Source of the DNA: Candidatus Bipolaricaulota bacterium
GTDB lineage: Bacteria > Bipolaricaulota > Bipolaricaulia > Bipolaricaulales > Bipolaricaulaceae
Direction: 5' to 3'
DNA length: 64,000 nucleotides
Assembly (NCBI GenBank): GCA_014360985.1
Contig: JACIWK010000010.1
Location: forward strand, 1 to 64,000
The notes under the pieces were generated by a model. The model was not told where the DNA came from. It saw only the letters and a list, made by a program, of their open reading frames with translations, and ran no database searches. This document shows positions 9,813 through 18,878 of the stretch, in pieces. How positions within the stretch are numbered: the first letter of the stretch is position 1; each line of letters starts with the position of its first letter. A program made the position numbers and the translations under genes.

Positions 9813-10967
9813 CTAGTAGCGGAACACGGCGGCGAGGTCCGCTCCTCCGGGGACCCTGTCGGGCGACACAGCGTACACCGTGCCCTTGCGAACCAGGGTC
9901 TCCACCGCGATGAGGTCGAGGAGATCCTGGTCCCCCGGCTGAAGGGAGTCGTGGACCTCGACCTCGCCGGTGGAGGCGATCCTCCCCCAGCGCTGCACGC
10001 CCACGGCCACGAACAGAACTTCCACGCGGCCCTCGCGGGCGGCGCGGAGGACCTCGGGGAGCTGGGCCGACGCGAGCCCCGTCCCAAGGCGCGCCGCAAA
10101 CCTGTCCGCGGCCTCCTGCTGAGCCCGGTGGAAGTGGGGCTGGACCAATGCCCACGCTTGAGCGTGAAGCTCCTCGGGGGTCAGCCGATCCGGGTTTCCC
10201 GTGACCCCCTCGTTCACAAGATGCGGGTGGGAGCTGGCCTCGCGGTACAGGGGGAGGAGGTAGTCCACCCCCGCTACCACGAGGGGAGCCGGCTCGGAGG
10301 TGAGGTACGATCGGAGACCCTCGTCGACCCGGCGGAAGAAGCGCACGATGTCGTCCTTGTGCCCGGCATCGGCTCCTCCGTGGCCGTGGTAGGCCACGGC
10401 CTGCTTCCCCGGCCCGCTGCTCGCCGCAGTGCGGAACTGGAGGTGCTTCTGAACCAGATCCGGCCGCAGGACGTCGGCGAGGGCGGTGGGCACTTCTTCG
10501 ACGGGGACCTCGGTCACGCTGTGGCGCGTCCCCAATAGCAGGCGCACCTGGTTCTGGCTCAGGGCCAGAACGTAGAACCGCCCGTCGCCGGTGAACAGGG
10601 ACAGAAGGGGTTTGACGTGGAACCGGTCGGCCACCATCACCAGCTCCTCGAACCGGAGCGGGAGGCGCCACTTGCGCATCCCCTCCGGGGACAAAAACAA
10701 CGCCAGCCCGTCGCTCTGGTACGACCAGAACAGGCTGTCCCCCACCAGGCTCCGCGCGGGGGCGAGGAGGTCCTGGATCTGGGGGGCCCTCATCCCGAGT
10801 GCCACGAGCTGTTCCTCCGCCTCGCGAAGGAGGTTCTTGAGGCGGATCCCTCCCTCGCGAGCCGCTGGCCCCGCTCGACCCGTGGGCAAGAAGATGGACA
10901 CGCGATGGGGCGACGTTCCTTCCACGAGATCGCTCAGATCCTGTGGCGACAACCGGTCCATGCGCAC
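9813..10967 (-). CDS. baeRF family protein (bacterial archaeo-eukaryotic release-factor-like)
   Basis: VSIFLPTGRAG..RLKNLLREAEEQL N-terminus, FYVLALSQNQVRLL, YHGHGGADAGHKDDIVRFFRRVDEGL, PLVVAGVDYLLPLYREAS. Confidence 0.7.
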   Translation of the reverse strand: MRMDRLSPQDLSDLVEGTSPHRVSIFLPTGRAGPAAREGGIRLKNLLREAEEQLVALGMRAPQIQDLLAPARSLVGDSLFWSYQSDGLALFLSPEGMRKWRLPLRFEELVMVADRFHVKPLLSLFTGDGRFYVLALSQNQVRLLLGTRHSVTEVPVEEVPTALADVLRPDLVQKHLQFRTAASSGPGKQAVAYHGHGGADAGHKDDIVRFFRRVDEGLRSYLTSEPAPLVVAGVDYLLPLYREASSHPHLVNEGVTGNPDRLTPEELHAQAWALVQPHFHRAQQEAADRFAARLGTGLASAQLPEVLRAAREGRVEVLFVAVGVQRWGRIASTGEVEVHDSLQPGDQDLLDLIAVETLVRKGTVYAVSPDRVPGGADLAAVFRY

Positions 10968-11178
10968 ATCGTACCGCAGGAGGAGGTAGGTTGCAGGGGG
11001 TCGCGCGGATGGCTCGGCGGGTGCGGACGCGACCCCGTCGCCCGGGTGGCGCTGGGGGAAAGAAAGGCGCCTGCGGTACCGGTCGCGCCGCTCTCCCTCC
11101 CGATCCTGGCCGTGGCGATCGGCGGTCTGTTCCTTCCGCAGGGTGTGCCCGTCTAACGGTCCGCCGGCGTCACATCGC

Positions 11179-11940
11179 TCAGAGCTCCTTGCGCGAGAAC
11201 GCGACCACCGCTGCGGCGACGGAGATCCCGGTCAGGACGAGTCCCGTGACCACCGGCCACAGGAGGGGGCCAGCTCGGCCGAGGAGGACGTCCGTGGGGG
11301 CCCCGAGAAGCCCCGCGGGGCTGTACCGCACAACGGGGGTCCAGATCGATCCAATGGAGAAAAGGACGAACACCCCCAATCCCAGGCCCGCCGCCCCGGC
11401 CTGCGAGCCCACGAGGGAGGACAGGAAGACCATGATCCCAAGGACCATCAGCGCCCACACGAGCCAGATCCCCGTCGCCTGGACGAAGGGAACGAGCGGG
11501 GCCTCGCCGAACACCGCATAGGTGAGGGCCCACGTGACTGCGGCCCCCACCGCCACGGTTGCCATGAGGAACGCCCCCTGGGCGACGGCCTTGGCGGCGA
11601 TGAACGCCCGACGGCTCAAGGGTTTGGTGAGGACGAGCACGGCTGTCCCCGACCGGCGCTCGGCCGACACGACCCCCGCGAAGATGATGATGATCGCGAA
11701 CGTCACGAGTTGAATCAGGTTCTTTGTCCACTGGAGGTAGGCATCGAGGAACGTCGGATTGGGGATCTGAAAGACGAGGCCCGTGTCCGGGGCCACGGCC
11801 GCGAGGAGCTGCGGCGTGAACCGAGCGATCACCGGGCCGGTGACAGCAAAGAAGAGGCCGATCCCCGGCAGGACCCAGATCCGCCACGTCTTCACGATCT
11901 CGCGGAGCTCTTTGCCAAGGAACGCCCGGAACCCGGTCAT
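11179..11940 (-). CDS. ABC-2 type transporter permease
   Basis: Polytopic hydrophobic protein with RRSGTAVLVLTKPLSRRAFIAAK; overlaps the ATPase gene by ATGA. Confidence 0.85.
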   Translation of the reverse strand: MTGFRAFLGKELREIVKTWRIWVLPGIGLFFAVTGPVIARFTPQLLAAVAPDTGLVFQIPNPTFLDAYLQWTKNLIQLVTFAIIIIFAGVVSAERRSGTAVLVLTKPLSRRAFIAAKAVAQGAFLMATVAVGAAVTWALTYAVFGEAPLVPFVQATGIWLVWALMVLGIMVFLSSLVGSQAGAAGLGLGVFVLFSIGSIWTPVVRYSPAGLLGAPTDVLLGRAGPLLWPVVTGLVLTGISVAAAVVAFSRKEL

Positions 11941-12863
11941 CGCCCTCCCCCCACCAGGTCTACGAACACGTCCTCCAGGCTCACCTCGACCGTCTCCAGG
12001 CGGCGGAGGCCTACGCCGCGCTGGGCGACGATGGCGGGGATCGCCCGGTGGGCGGCGTCAGCGTCAGTGACGGCGATCACGATGCGCTGGTCCGTCGGCC
12101 TGTCCACGGAGGCGACCCAAGACGCGGCTGCCAGCTCCCGACCGAGCTCGGCGGCCCCGGCGGTGACCTCAACGGCGATCTTCTGCAGCCCATAGCGGGA
12201 TTTGAGCTCCCCGATCGGCGCCTGGGCCACGACCTTCCCGCGATGCAGGATCGCCACCGTGTCGCACACCCGTTCCACGTCGGACAGGATGTGGGTCGAG
12301 AAGAAGACCGTCGTCCGACCCGCCAGGGAGGAGATCATGTCCAAGACAGACTTCCTCCCGATCGGATCGAGGGCCGAGGTCGGCTCGTCGAGGAGGAGCA
12401 CCTGCGGGGCGTTGATCAGGGCCTGGGCCACGCCCAGGCGCTGCTTCATCCCCCGGGAGTAGGCCGCCACGCGCGCCCTGACCCCGGTGAGGCCGGCGAG
12501 GTCGAGGAGGGCGTCCACGCGAGCACGGAGCGTATGGCCCGACAGGCCGAACAGGCGGCCCGTGAAGCGGAGGAGCTCCACCCCGGTCATCCACGGGTAG
12601 AACCCCGGGACATCGGGGAGGTAGCCCACGGCCGCCCGCACCCGGTTCGTCGCGGTCACGGCGTCGTGGCCGAGGACGCGGGCGGTGCCGGAGGTGGGCC
12701 GGGCGAGCCCCGTGAGGATGCGCAGGGTTGTCGTCTTCCCCGCGCCGTTGGGCCCGAGGAAGCCGAACACGGATCCGGGGGAGACGGCGAGCGTGGCCCC
12801 GTCCAGGGCGCGCACCGTCCCGTAGACCTTGGTCAGGTCGTCAAGCTCGATGACGGGCGTCAT
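11937..12863 (-). CDS. ABC transporter ATP-binding protein
   Basis: GPNGAGKTTTLRIL Walker A, YSRGMKQRLGVAQALI, LLLDEPTSALDP. Confidence 0.95.
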   Translation of the reverse strand: MTPVIELDDLTKVYGTVRALDGATLAVSPGSVFGFLGPNGAGKTTTLRILTGLARPTSGTARVLGHDAVTATNRVRAAVGYLPDVPGFYPWMTGVELLRFTGRLFGLSGHTLRARVDALLDLAGLTGVRARVAAYSRGMKQRLGVAQALINAPQVLLLDEPTSALDPIGRKSVLDMISSLAGRTTVFFSTHILSDVERVCDTVAILHRGKVVAQAPIGELKSRYGLQKIAVEVTAGAAELGRELAAASWVASVDRPTDQRIVIAVTDADAAHRAIPAIVAQRGVGLRRLETVEVSLEDVFVDLVGGGR

Positions 12864-13189
12864 CGCGAGCTTCGGTCTTGGTTCGAGTCGGGCGGGCTCC
12901 CGTAGAGGAGGTCCGCCGCCCGGCGCGCTCTATCCCGATCCAAGTCCGGGGCGGTGTTCACCGGGTCGGGCGCGGGGGCTGGCCTCCGCGCCGCGGCGAG
13001 GAACACGATCGCCCCCACGAGCCCCAGCGCGATGACAACGATCCACACCCACCGCCGGCCGGTGAGGAGCCGGTCGGGGGGCGTGCGGAGGGCGATGAGG
13101 AGGGCCAATGCCTGCAGTCCAACCTGGACCAGGGCGAGGAAGGCGATGGCAACGATCGCCCACGCCGGCAGGTCACCCCACGTGCCCAC
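12860..13189 (-). CDS. Small membrane protein, PLDc_N-like
   Basis: Two hydrophobic segments separated by RTPPDRLLTGRRWVWIVVI; coupled to the ABC ATPase. Confidence 0.5.
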   Translation of the reverse strand: MGTWGDLPAWAIVAIAFLALVQVGLQALALLIALRTPPDRLLTGRRWVWIVVIALGLVGAIVFLAAARRPAPAPDPVNTAPDLDRDRARRAADLLYGSPPDSNQDRSSR

Positions 13190-13285
13190 TGGACCCCCTT
13201 CCCATGCGGGAAGTATACCGCCCACCAACCGGGGCGGGCCGGTTGCGGGTATCATCGGTCACTCCTCAACCGATCAGGAGGCGCG

Positions 13286-14236
13286 ATGGACCAGCAGAAG
13301 GTGGCAGAACTCATGGAGAAGCACGGGGTCCCGGGTCGGGACGCCTACGATCTGCCCACGAGCCCCCACCGGTTCCCCGACGGTGCCCAGTACCGGATGG
13401 AGATCTCCGGGATCGAGCGGCCGGAGGTCCTGGAGGCAGTCATCGACGAGGCGAGAACGCGGAAGATCCCCGTGCACCGGATGATCTCAACGGTGATGGG
13501 GGCGACGCTCCTCACGCGAAGCGAGCTCAAGGACTTCGCCCAGATCGCGGCGGAGGCGAAGGTGGAAGTCATCCTGACCCCTGGCCCTCGCTCGGGGTGG
13601 GACACCGGCCGCCAGCTCGTGACGCCGGAGGGAGGGCTCTCCGGCCTCCGGTTCCGGGGATCGGACCAGCTCCGGTACGTGATCGCTGACATTCTGCGCG
13701 CGGTCGAGGTCGGGTTCCGGGGGTTCCTCGTGCTCGACGAGGGACTGCTGTGGCTCCTTTCCCAGATGCGGGCGGTGGGTGACCTGCCCAAGGACGTGGT
13801 GTTCAAGGTCTCGGTATTCGCCGGGCACGGCAACGCCGCCGGGGCGAGGGTCCTCGAGAGCCTGGGGGCGAACACGTTCAACCCGTTGGGGGACCTCTCC
13901 CTTCCCACGCTGGCCTCGATCCGGAAGGCGGTGCAACTGCCGCTCGACCTCCACATCTTCCTCACCGACTCGTTTGGCGGGTTCAACCGGTTCTACGACG
14001 CCCCGGAGATGGTGCGGACGTGCGCCCCGTGCTATTTCAAGTTCGAACCGGGGCCGGCGTGCGTCGTCGGTCCGGGGGCCCTGTACAAGCCGTGGGTGTC
14101 CGGGAAGACCCTCGCTGATTGGGGGCGGGAGAAGGTGAAGCATGCTGCGATCGTCCACGAGCTCATCCAGATGTCCCTCCCCGGGGCGGTGCTCTCGGAG
14201 TGGGGCCCGGCGGACCTCGCGTTCCCCCAACCGTAG
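13286..14236 (+). CDS. U32-peptidase-like TIM-barrel protein
   Basis: AGHGNAAGARVLESLGANTFNPLGDLSLPTLASIRKAVQLPLDLHIF; AGGAGG-type ribosome-binding site upstream. Confidence 0.5.
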   Translation: MDQQKVAELMEKHGVPGRDAYDLPTSPHRFPDGAQYRMEISGIERPEVLEAVIDEARTRKIPVHRMISTVMGATLLTRSELKDFAQIAAEAKVEVILTPGPRSGWDTGRQLVTPEGGLSGLRFRGSDQLRYVIADILRAVEVGFRGFLVLDEGLLWLLSQMRAVGDLPKDVVFKVSVFAGHGNAAGARVLESLGANTFNPLGDLSLPTLASIRKAVQLPLDLHIFLTDSFGGFNRFYDAPEMVRTCAPCYFKFEPGPACVVGPGALYKPWVSGKTLADWGREKVKHAAIVHELIQMSLPGAVLSEWGPADLAFPQP

Positions 14237-14245
14237 GGAGGGAGG

Positions 14246-15610
14246 ATGACGTTCAGCGAGCTCGTGGCTCTGATCCAGGCGGAGGACCTCCGCTGGGTGG
14301 ACCTCCGGGCGGTTGACCTCCTCGGCCGGCTGCGCTGTCTGACCCTTCCCGCGGGGGAGATCTCACCGGCGCTGTTCGAGAAGGGGGTGGGAGCGGCGAC
14401 CTCGCACTACGGTGTGGGGGGGGAAGGAGACCTTGTCCTCCTCCCTGACCTGTCCACCGCGCGCGTGGACCCGACCCGCGAGCCGGCCTCCGTCGTCATC
14501 CTGTGCGATCTGGCCAAGCCCGGAGAGGGAGTCCATCCCCTTGCTCCCCGCTCCGTGGCCAAGGCAGCGGAGGCGCTCCTCACCGGTGCGGGGCTGGCCG
14601 ACGAGGCTCGGTTCGGGGTCGAGCTCGAGTTCTACCTGTTCGCCACCGTGTTGCGAGAGGATCGTCCCCTCTCCCAGGCGGTGGAGGTCGTGCCGATGGG
14701 GTCTGGGGAGACGAACGATGGTCCCGGGCCCCGCACCGCCTACCATGCCGGGGGGCCGGAGGACGGCGGCCGCCGGTTGAGGGAGCGAGTGGCCGAGGTC
14801 CTGGGGGGATGGGGGATCCCCGTTCGCTATCACCACCACGAAGGGGGGCCGCTGGGGCAGATGGAGATCGAGCTCGGACTGGGGCGGCTCCTCGAGGCCG
14901 CGGACTGGACGGCCCTTGCCATCGACCTGGTGCGCAGGCTAGCGAGCGACGAGGGGATGGTGGCCTGCTTCCTCCCCAAACCGCTCTCCGCCGCGGCGGG
15001 GAGCGGTCTTCACTGCCACCAACTCCTCCTCAAGGGAGGGCAGAACCTGTTCTCCGGGGAGGGTGGGCTCTCCGAGACCGCCCTCCACTACATAGGGGGG
15101 GTTCTCGCCCATGGCCGGGCCCTGTCCGCCTTCGTCTCCCCATCCACGAACTCGTACCGCCGCCTGGGCCCGGGGTTCGAGGCGCCGGTCCACCTCGCGT
15201 TCGGCCGCGGGAACCGCACCACCGCAGTGCGCATCCCTGGCTACATCACCGACCCCGGCCAGGCGCGGATCGAATACCGCCCTCCCGATCCCACTGCCAA
15301 CCCGTACCTCGCCCTCTCCGCCTGCCTCATGGCGGGGATCGATGGGATCCGCCAGGGACTCGATCCGGTCGCCAAGGGGTGGGGTCCGTTCGACAGTGAC
15401 GCCGAGCCGCTGGGCCGTCGCCGACGGGTGGCATCGCTCCCCCGTAGCCTCGCGGAGGCCCTCGACGCTTTGAAACGGGACCAGGAGTTCCTCACGTTGG
15501 GTGGGGTGTTCCCCGAAGAGCTCATCGCGCACTGGATCTCCATCAAGGAGGCCGAGGTCCGCGCCGTGGCTGCCCGGCCCCACCCCTACGAGTTCTTCCT
15601 CTACGGATGA
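14246..15610 (+). CDS. Glutamine synthetase family protein (GSI-type fold)
   Basis: GVELEFYLF, GSGLHCHQLL, STNSYRRLGPGFEAP, NRTTAVRIPGY, RIEYRPPDPTANPYLAL. Confidence 0.9.
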   Translation: MTFSELVALIQAEDLRWVDLRAVDLLGRLRCLTLPAGEISPALFEKGVGAATSHYGVGGEGDLVLLPDLSTARVDPTREPASVVILCDLAKPGEGVHPLAPRSVAKAAEALLTGAGLADEARFGVELEFYLFATVLREDRPLSQAVEVVPMGSGETNDGPGPRTAYHAGGPEDGGRRLRERVAEVLGGWGIPVRYHHHEGGPLGQMEIELGLGRLLEAADWTALAIDLVRRLASDEGMVACFLPKPLSAAAGSGLHCHQLLLKGGQNLFSGEGGLSETALHYIGGVLAHGRALSAFVSPSTNSYRRLGPGFEAPVHLAFGRGNRTTAVRIPGYITDPGQARIEYRPPDPTANPYLALSACLMAGIDGIRQGLDPVAKGWGPFDSDAEPLGRRRRVASLPRSLAEALDALKRDQEFLTLGGVFPEELIAHWISIKEAEVRAVAARPHPYEFFLYG

Positions 15611-16620
15611 ACGCGTTCCGGAGCGCGGGGCTCTCCCTGGGGCGGTTCCCGCCCGGAGCGCGGGGGATGATGACCGATGTTCCTGGTGTTCTCGTCGGGC
15701 ACTGCACGATCGTCCATGGCGAGGGTGAGGGAGCCGTCCGCACCGGAGTCACGGCGATCCTCCCCCCGGGGGATCCGTACGCGGAACCCCTCCCGGCCGG
15801 GGCGTTCGTCCTCCACGGCCACGGGAAAGCAGCGGGGCTGTGGCAGCTCCTCCACCTTGGGGAACTGGAGACCCCCATCTTTCTCACGAACACCCTCGCT
15901 GTCCCCCGGTGTGCTGATGCGCTTCTCACCTGGACCCTCGCCCGACATCCGGAGGCGCGGTCCGTGAACCCGGTCGTGTTGGAGTGCAACGATGGGTACC
16001 TGTCGGCGATCGAGACCCGGCCCGTGGCGGAGGACGACGCCCTGGCTGCCCTTGGCTCAGCAGGGGAGGAGTTCGCCGAGGGGTGTGTAGGCGCGGGGAC
16101 CGGCATGGTCGCGTTCGGGTTCAAGTCCGGGATCGGAACGGCATCACGGGTGGTGGGCCCGTTCGCCGTGGGAGCGCTGGCGCTGCCGAACATGGGCCGT
16201 CAGGAGGACTTCGTGCCTCCCCCTGGCCGCGAAGTGGGTCGGGCAGCCGGGCATGCCCGGGAACAGGCCACAGGGGGATCGCTCGTCGTCGTCCTGGCCA
16301 CGGATGCGCCGCTTCTTCCCGCGCAGCTCGCGCGGCTCGCCCGCCGGATGGCCCTTGGCGCTGCCCGCACCGGCGCCCCCGCCACCGCGGGCAGCGGCGA
16401 CTTCTTCGTCGCCTTCTCCACCGGCTGGCGGATCCTGCGGGGAACGGAGCGGATCCAGGTGGGGTTCATCGCCGATCGTTCACAGACGATGGGGGATCTG
16501 TACCGAGCAGTGGCCGAAGCCACCGCGGAGGCGATCTACTCCGCCCTCCTCGCCGCCACACCCCTCATCGGCCGGGATGGGCGGGGGGTCCCTCCTCTCT
16601 CCCCAAGGAGGACTACGTGA
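15607..16620 (+). CDS. P1/DmpA-family peptidase
   Basis: MTDVPGVLVGHCTIV, FLTNTLAV, NPVVLECNDGYLS, GSGDFFVAFSTGW; ATGA overlap with the GS-like gene. Confidence 0.85.
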   Translation: MNAFRSAGLSLGRFPPGARGMMTDVPGVLVGHCTIVHGEGEGAVRTGVTAILPPGDPYAEPLPAGAFVLHGHGKAAGLWQLLHLGELETPIFLTNTLAVPRCADALLTWTLARHPEARSVNPVVLECNDGYLSAIETRPVAEDDALAALGSAGEEFAEGCVGAGTGMVAFGFKSGIGTASRVVGPFAVGALALPNMGRQEDFVPPPGREVGRAAGHAREQATGGSLVVVLATDAPLLPAQLARLARRMALGAARTGAPATAGSGDFFVAFSTGWRILRGTERIQVGFIADRSQTMGDLYRAVAEATAEAIYSALLAATPLIGRDGRGVPPLSPRRTT

Positions 16621-17491
16621 CCCGCGCTCGGGCGTTGGCGAGGGCGACGCCCCCGATCGCGACGGACCCGCCCACAAGGGACAGCCAGCTCGGAACCTCC
16701 CCGAGCCAGGCCCACGCGATCCCGATCGCCAGGACGGGGCTCAGGTAGAGGAAACTCGACAGACTCGAGGCGGGGAGCCGCGTGAGCCCGTACACCCACA
16801 GGACGTACGCCAATCCCCCGGGGAACATGCCCAGATAGGCCACAGCCAGGATCGCCGACCACGGCGCGGTGCGGAGAGTGCGAAGGAGTCCAGGGAGGAA
16901 GATGAGCATCGGGATCGTCCCCGCCCACACGACGTAGGTCGTGAACGCGAGCGGCGGATAGCGAACGACGAACTTCTTCTGGAGGACACTGTAGGCGCTG
17001 GCGGAGAGGGCGGCGAGGAGGATGACAAGCGCCCGTGGCTCAAGGCGCAACGCCTCCCCCTCCCCAAGGGTGATCAGGGCGACCCCGGCGAAACCGGCCG
17101 CGATCCCCACCCACCCCCATCGTCCCAGCTCCTCCCCCAGGGCGAACCGGGCGAGGAGCGCGGTGAACATCGGGGCGGAGGCGATGAGGAGGCTCGCCGC
17201 GCCTGCGGTCACGGTCTGCTCACCGTAGTTCAGCGCCAGGTGGTAGACCGTGATCCCCAAGCCCCCCAAGAGGAGGAGCATCGGCACATCGTGGCGCTTG
17301 GGAAGGGGGCTACGGCAGATGATGCTGATCGTCCCCAATACGATCGAGGCAATGAGGAATCGCAACAGGGCCAGCTCTCCTGGCGAAAAGACGCCCAACG
17401 CGCTGCGGATCGCGGTGAACGCTGATGCCCACAGGATAAGCATCGCCGCGATGGCCGCGGCGAGGGGGATATCCACCCGCAGGCGGTTCAC
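16613..17491 (-). CDS. EamA/DMT-family transporter
   Basis: About ten TM segments; LILWASAFTAIRSALGVFSPGELALLRFLIA, YVLWVYGLTRLPASSLSSFLYLSPVLAI. Confidence 0.85.
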   Translation of the reverse strand: MNRLRVDIPLAAAIAAMLILWASAFTAIRSALGVFSPGELALLRFLIASIVLGTISIICRSPLPKRHDVPMLLLLGGLGITVYHLALNYGEQTVTAGAASLLIASAPMFTALLARFALGEELGRWGWVGIAAGFAGVALITLGEGEALRLEPRALVILLAALSASAYSVLQKKFVVRYPPLAFTTYVVWAGTIPMLIFLPGLLRTLRTAPWSAILAVAYLGMFPGGLAYVLWVYGLTRLPASSLSSFLYLSPVLAIGIAWAWLGEVPSWLSLVGGSVAIGGVALANARARVT

Positions 17492-17565
17492 CGGATCATC
17501 CCCCCGCACCGCACCCGAGATGCATGGCCACGTAACCCCCGTCTTCCCCTGGCGAGGGGCTTCCC

Positions 17566-18207
17566 TCAACTCTGGGGAACGCGTTGCCAGTCCTTGAGGA
17601 ACTGAGCGATCCCCGCGTCGGTGAGGGGGTGCCCGAACAGCTTCTTCAGGACGCCGTAGGGCACGGTGGCGATGTGTGCCCCAAGGAGGGCCGCCTGCAG
17701 CACGTGCCCGGGGTGGCGGACGCTCGCCACGATGACCTCGGTTCCGAAGTCGTACTGCCCGTACACGTTCAGGATCTCCTCCACGAGGGCCATCCCATCT
17801 CCACCGGCGTCGTCGATCCTCCCCACGAACGGGGAGACGTAGGTCGCGCCACACTTGGCAGCGAGGAGCGCCTGGTTCGCGGAGAAGACGAGGGTGACGT
17901 TCGTGCGCACCTCTTCTCGGGACAGGACTTGCACGGCCTGCAACCCGGCCACGGTCAGCGGGATCTTCACAACCACGTTTGCGGCAACCTTCGCCAGCTC
18001 CCGCGCCTCGCGGACCATCCCCTCGCGGTCGAGCGCCACGGCCTCCGCCGACACCGGGCCGCGCACAATGGCGCAGATCTCGCGCAGGACGTCGTGGAAC
18101 GGCCGCTTCTCCCGCGCTACAAGGGACGGGTTCGTCGTCACCCCATCGATGAGCCACGAAAGCTCCCGGATCTCTTCTACGTTCGCCGTATCGAGGTAGA
18201 GCTTCAT
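17566..18207 (-). CDS. Transaldolase (FSA/TalC-type short form)
   Basis: [58 protein letters not shown]. Confidence 0.93.
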   Translation of the reverse strand: MKLYLDTANVEEIRELSWLIDGVTTNPSLVAREKRPFHDVLREICAIVRGPVSAEAVALDREGMVREARELAKVAANVVVKIPLTVAGLQAVQVLSREEVRTNVTLVFSANQALLAAKCGATYVSPFVGRIDDAGGDGMALVEEILNVYGQYDFGTEVIVASVRHPGHVLQAALLGAHIATVPYGVLKKLFGHPLTDAGIAQFLKDWQRVPQS

Positions 18208-18305
18208 CGCACCCCCTCTTCTGCCGAGTCTAGCCGGTTGAGAAAGCGATGGCCACGGTTCGCCCCCCGCAGACGGTTCGCATAGAATGCCCCCGAGGTG
18301 GTGCC

Positions 18306-18878
18306 ATGGACTTCGGATCGATCATCGGCTGGATCATCTTGGGAGTGTTCGTCCTCCTCTTCCTGTGGGTGGCCGCGGTGTACAACAAGCTCGTCCGGCT
18401 CGGGGTGCGGGCTGAAGAAGCGTGGAGGGGAATCGACACCCTCCTCCGCAAGCGGTTCGACCTCATCCCGAACCTCGTGGAGACGGTGAGGGGGTACGCG
18501 ACCCACGAGCGGGAGGTGTTCGAGCGGGTGACCGAGGCCCGCTCGGCGTCGATGAAGGCGCGGACGCCGAAGGAGCAGGCCGAGGCGGACAACGTCCTCG
18601 CCGGGACCCTCAAGTCCCTGTTCGCCGTGGTCGAGAACTACCCCCAGCTCAAGGCGAACGAGAACTTCACCTCGCTCCAGAGGTCGCTCGAGGGGCTGGA
18701 GGAGGAGATCGCCCGCTCCCGGCGGTACTACAACGCAGTGGTGCGGGATCTGAACACGGCAATCAAGGTGTTCCCCCAGAACCTGATCGCGAACCTGTTC
18801 CGGATCGGGGAGCGGGAGTTCTACATGCTCCCCTCGGAGTCGATGGGCGAACCTCCCAAGGTGGACTTCACCCGATGA
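18306..18878 (+). CDS. lemA: LemA family protein
   Basis: [54 protein letters not shown]. Confidence 0.93.
   Translation: MDFGSIIGWIILGVFVLLFLWVAAVYNKLVRLGVRAEEAWRGIDTLLRKRFDLIPNLVETVRGYATHEREVFERVTEARSASMKARTPKEQAEADNVLAGTLKSLFAVVENYPQLKANENFTSLQRSLEGLEEEIARSRRYYNAVVRDLNTAIKVFPQNLIANLFRIGEREFYMLPSESMGEPPKVDFTR

Noticed and set aside
9805-10671. N-terminal ~290 aa of the 696-aa ORF upstream of TreT
   Set aside because: Alternative frame of the baeRF gene; low-complexity Gly/Pro/Arg translation. TreT most likely begins at GTG 9804.
10980-11156. Plus-strand ORF ending in a hydrophobic tail (APLSLPILAVAIGGLFLPQGVPV)
   Set aside because: No start or upstream domain; the rest of the frame is antisense to the baeRF gene, so it is too short to support as a gene.
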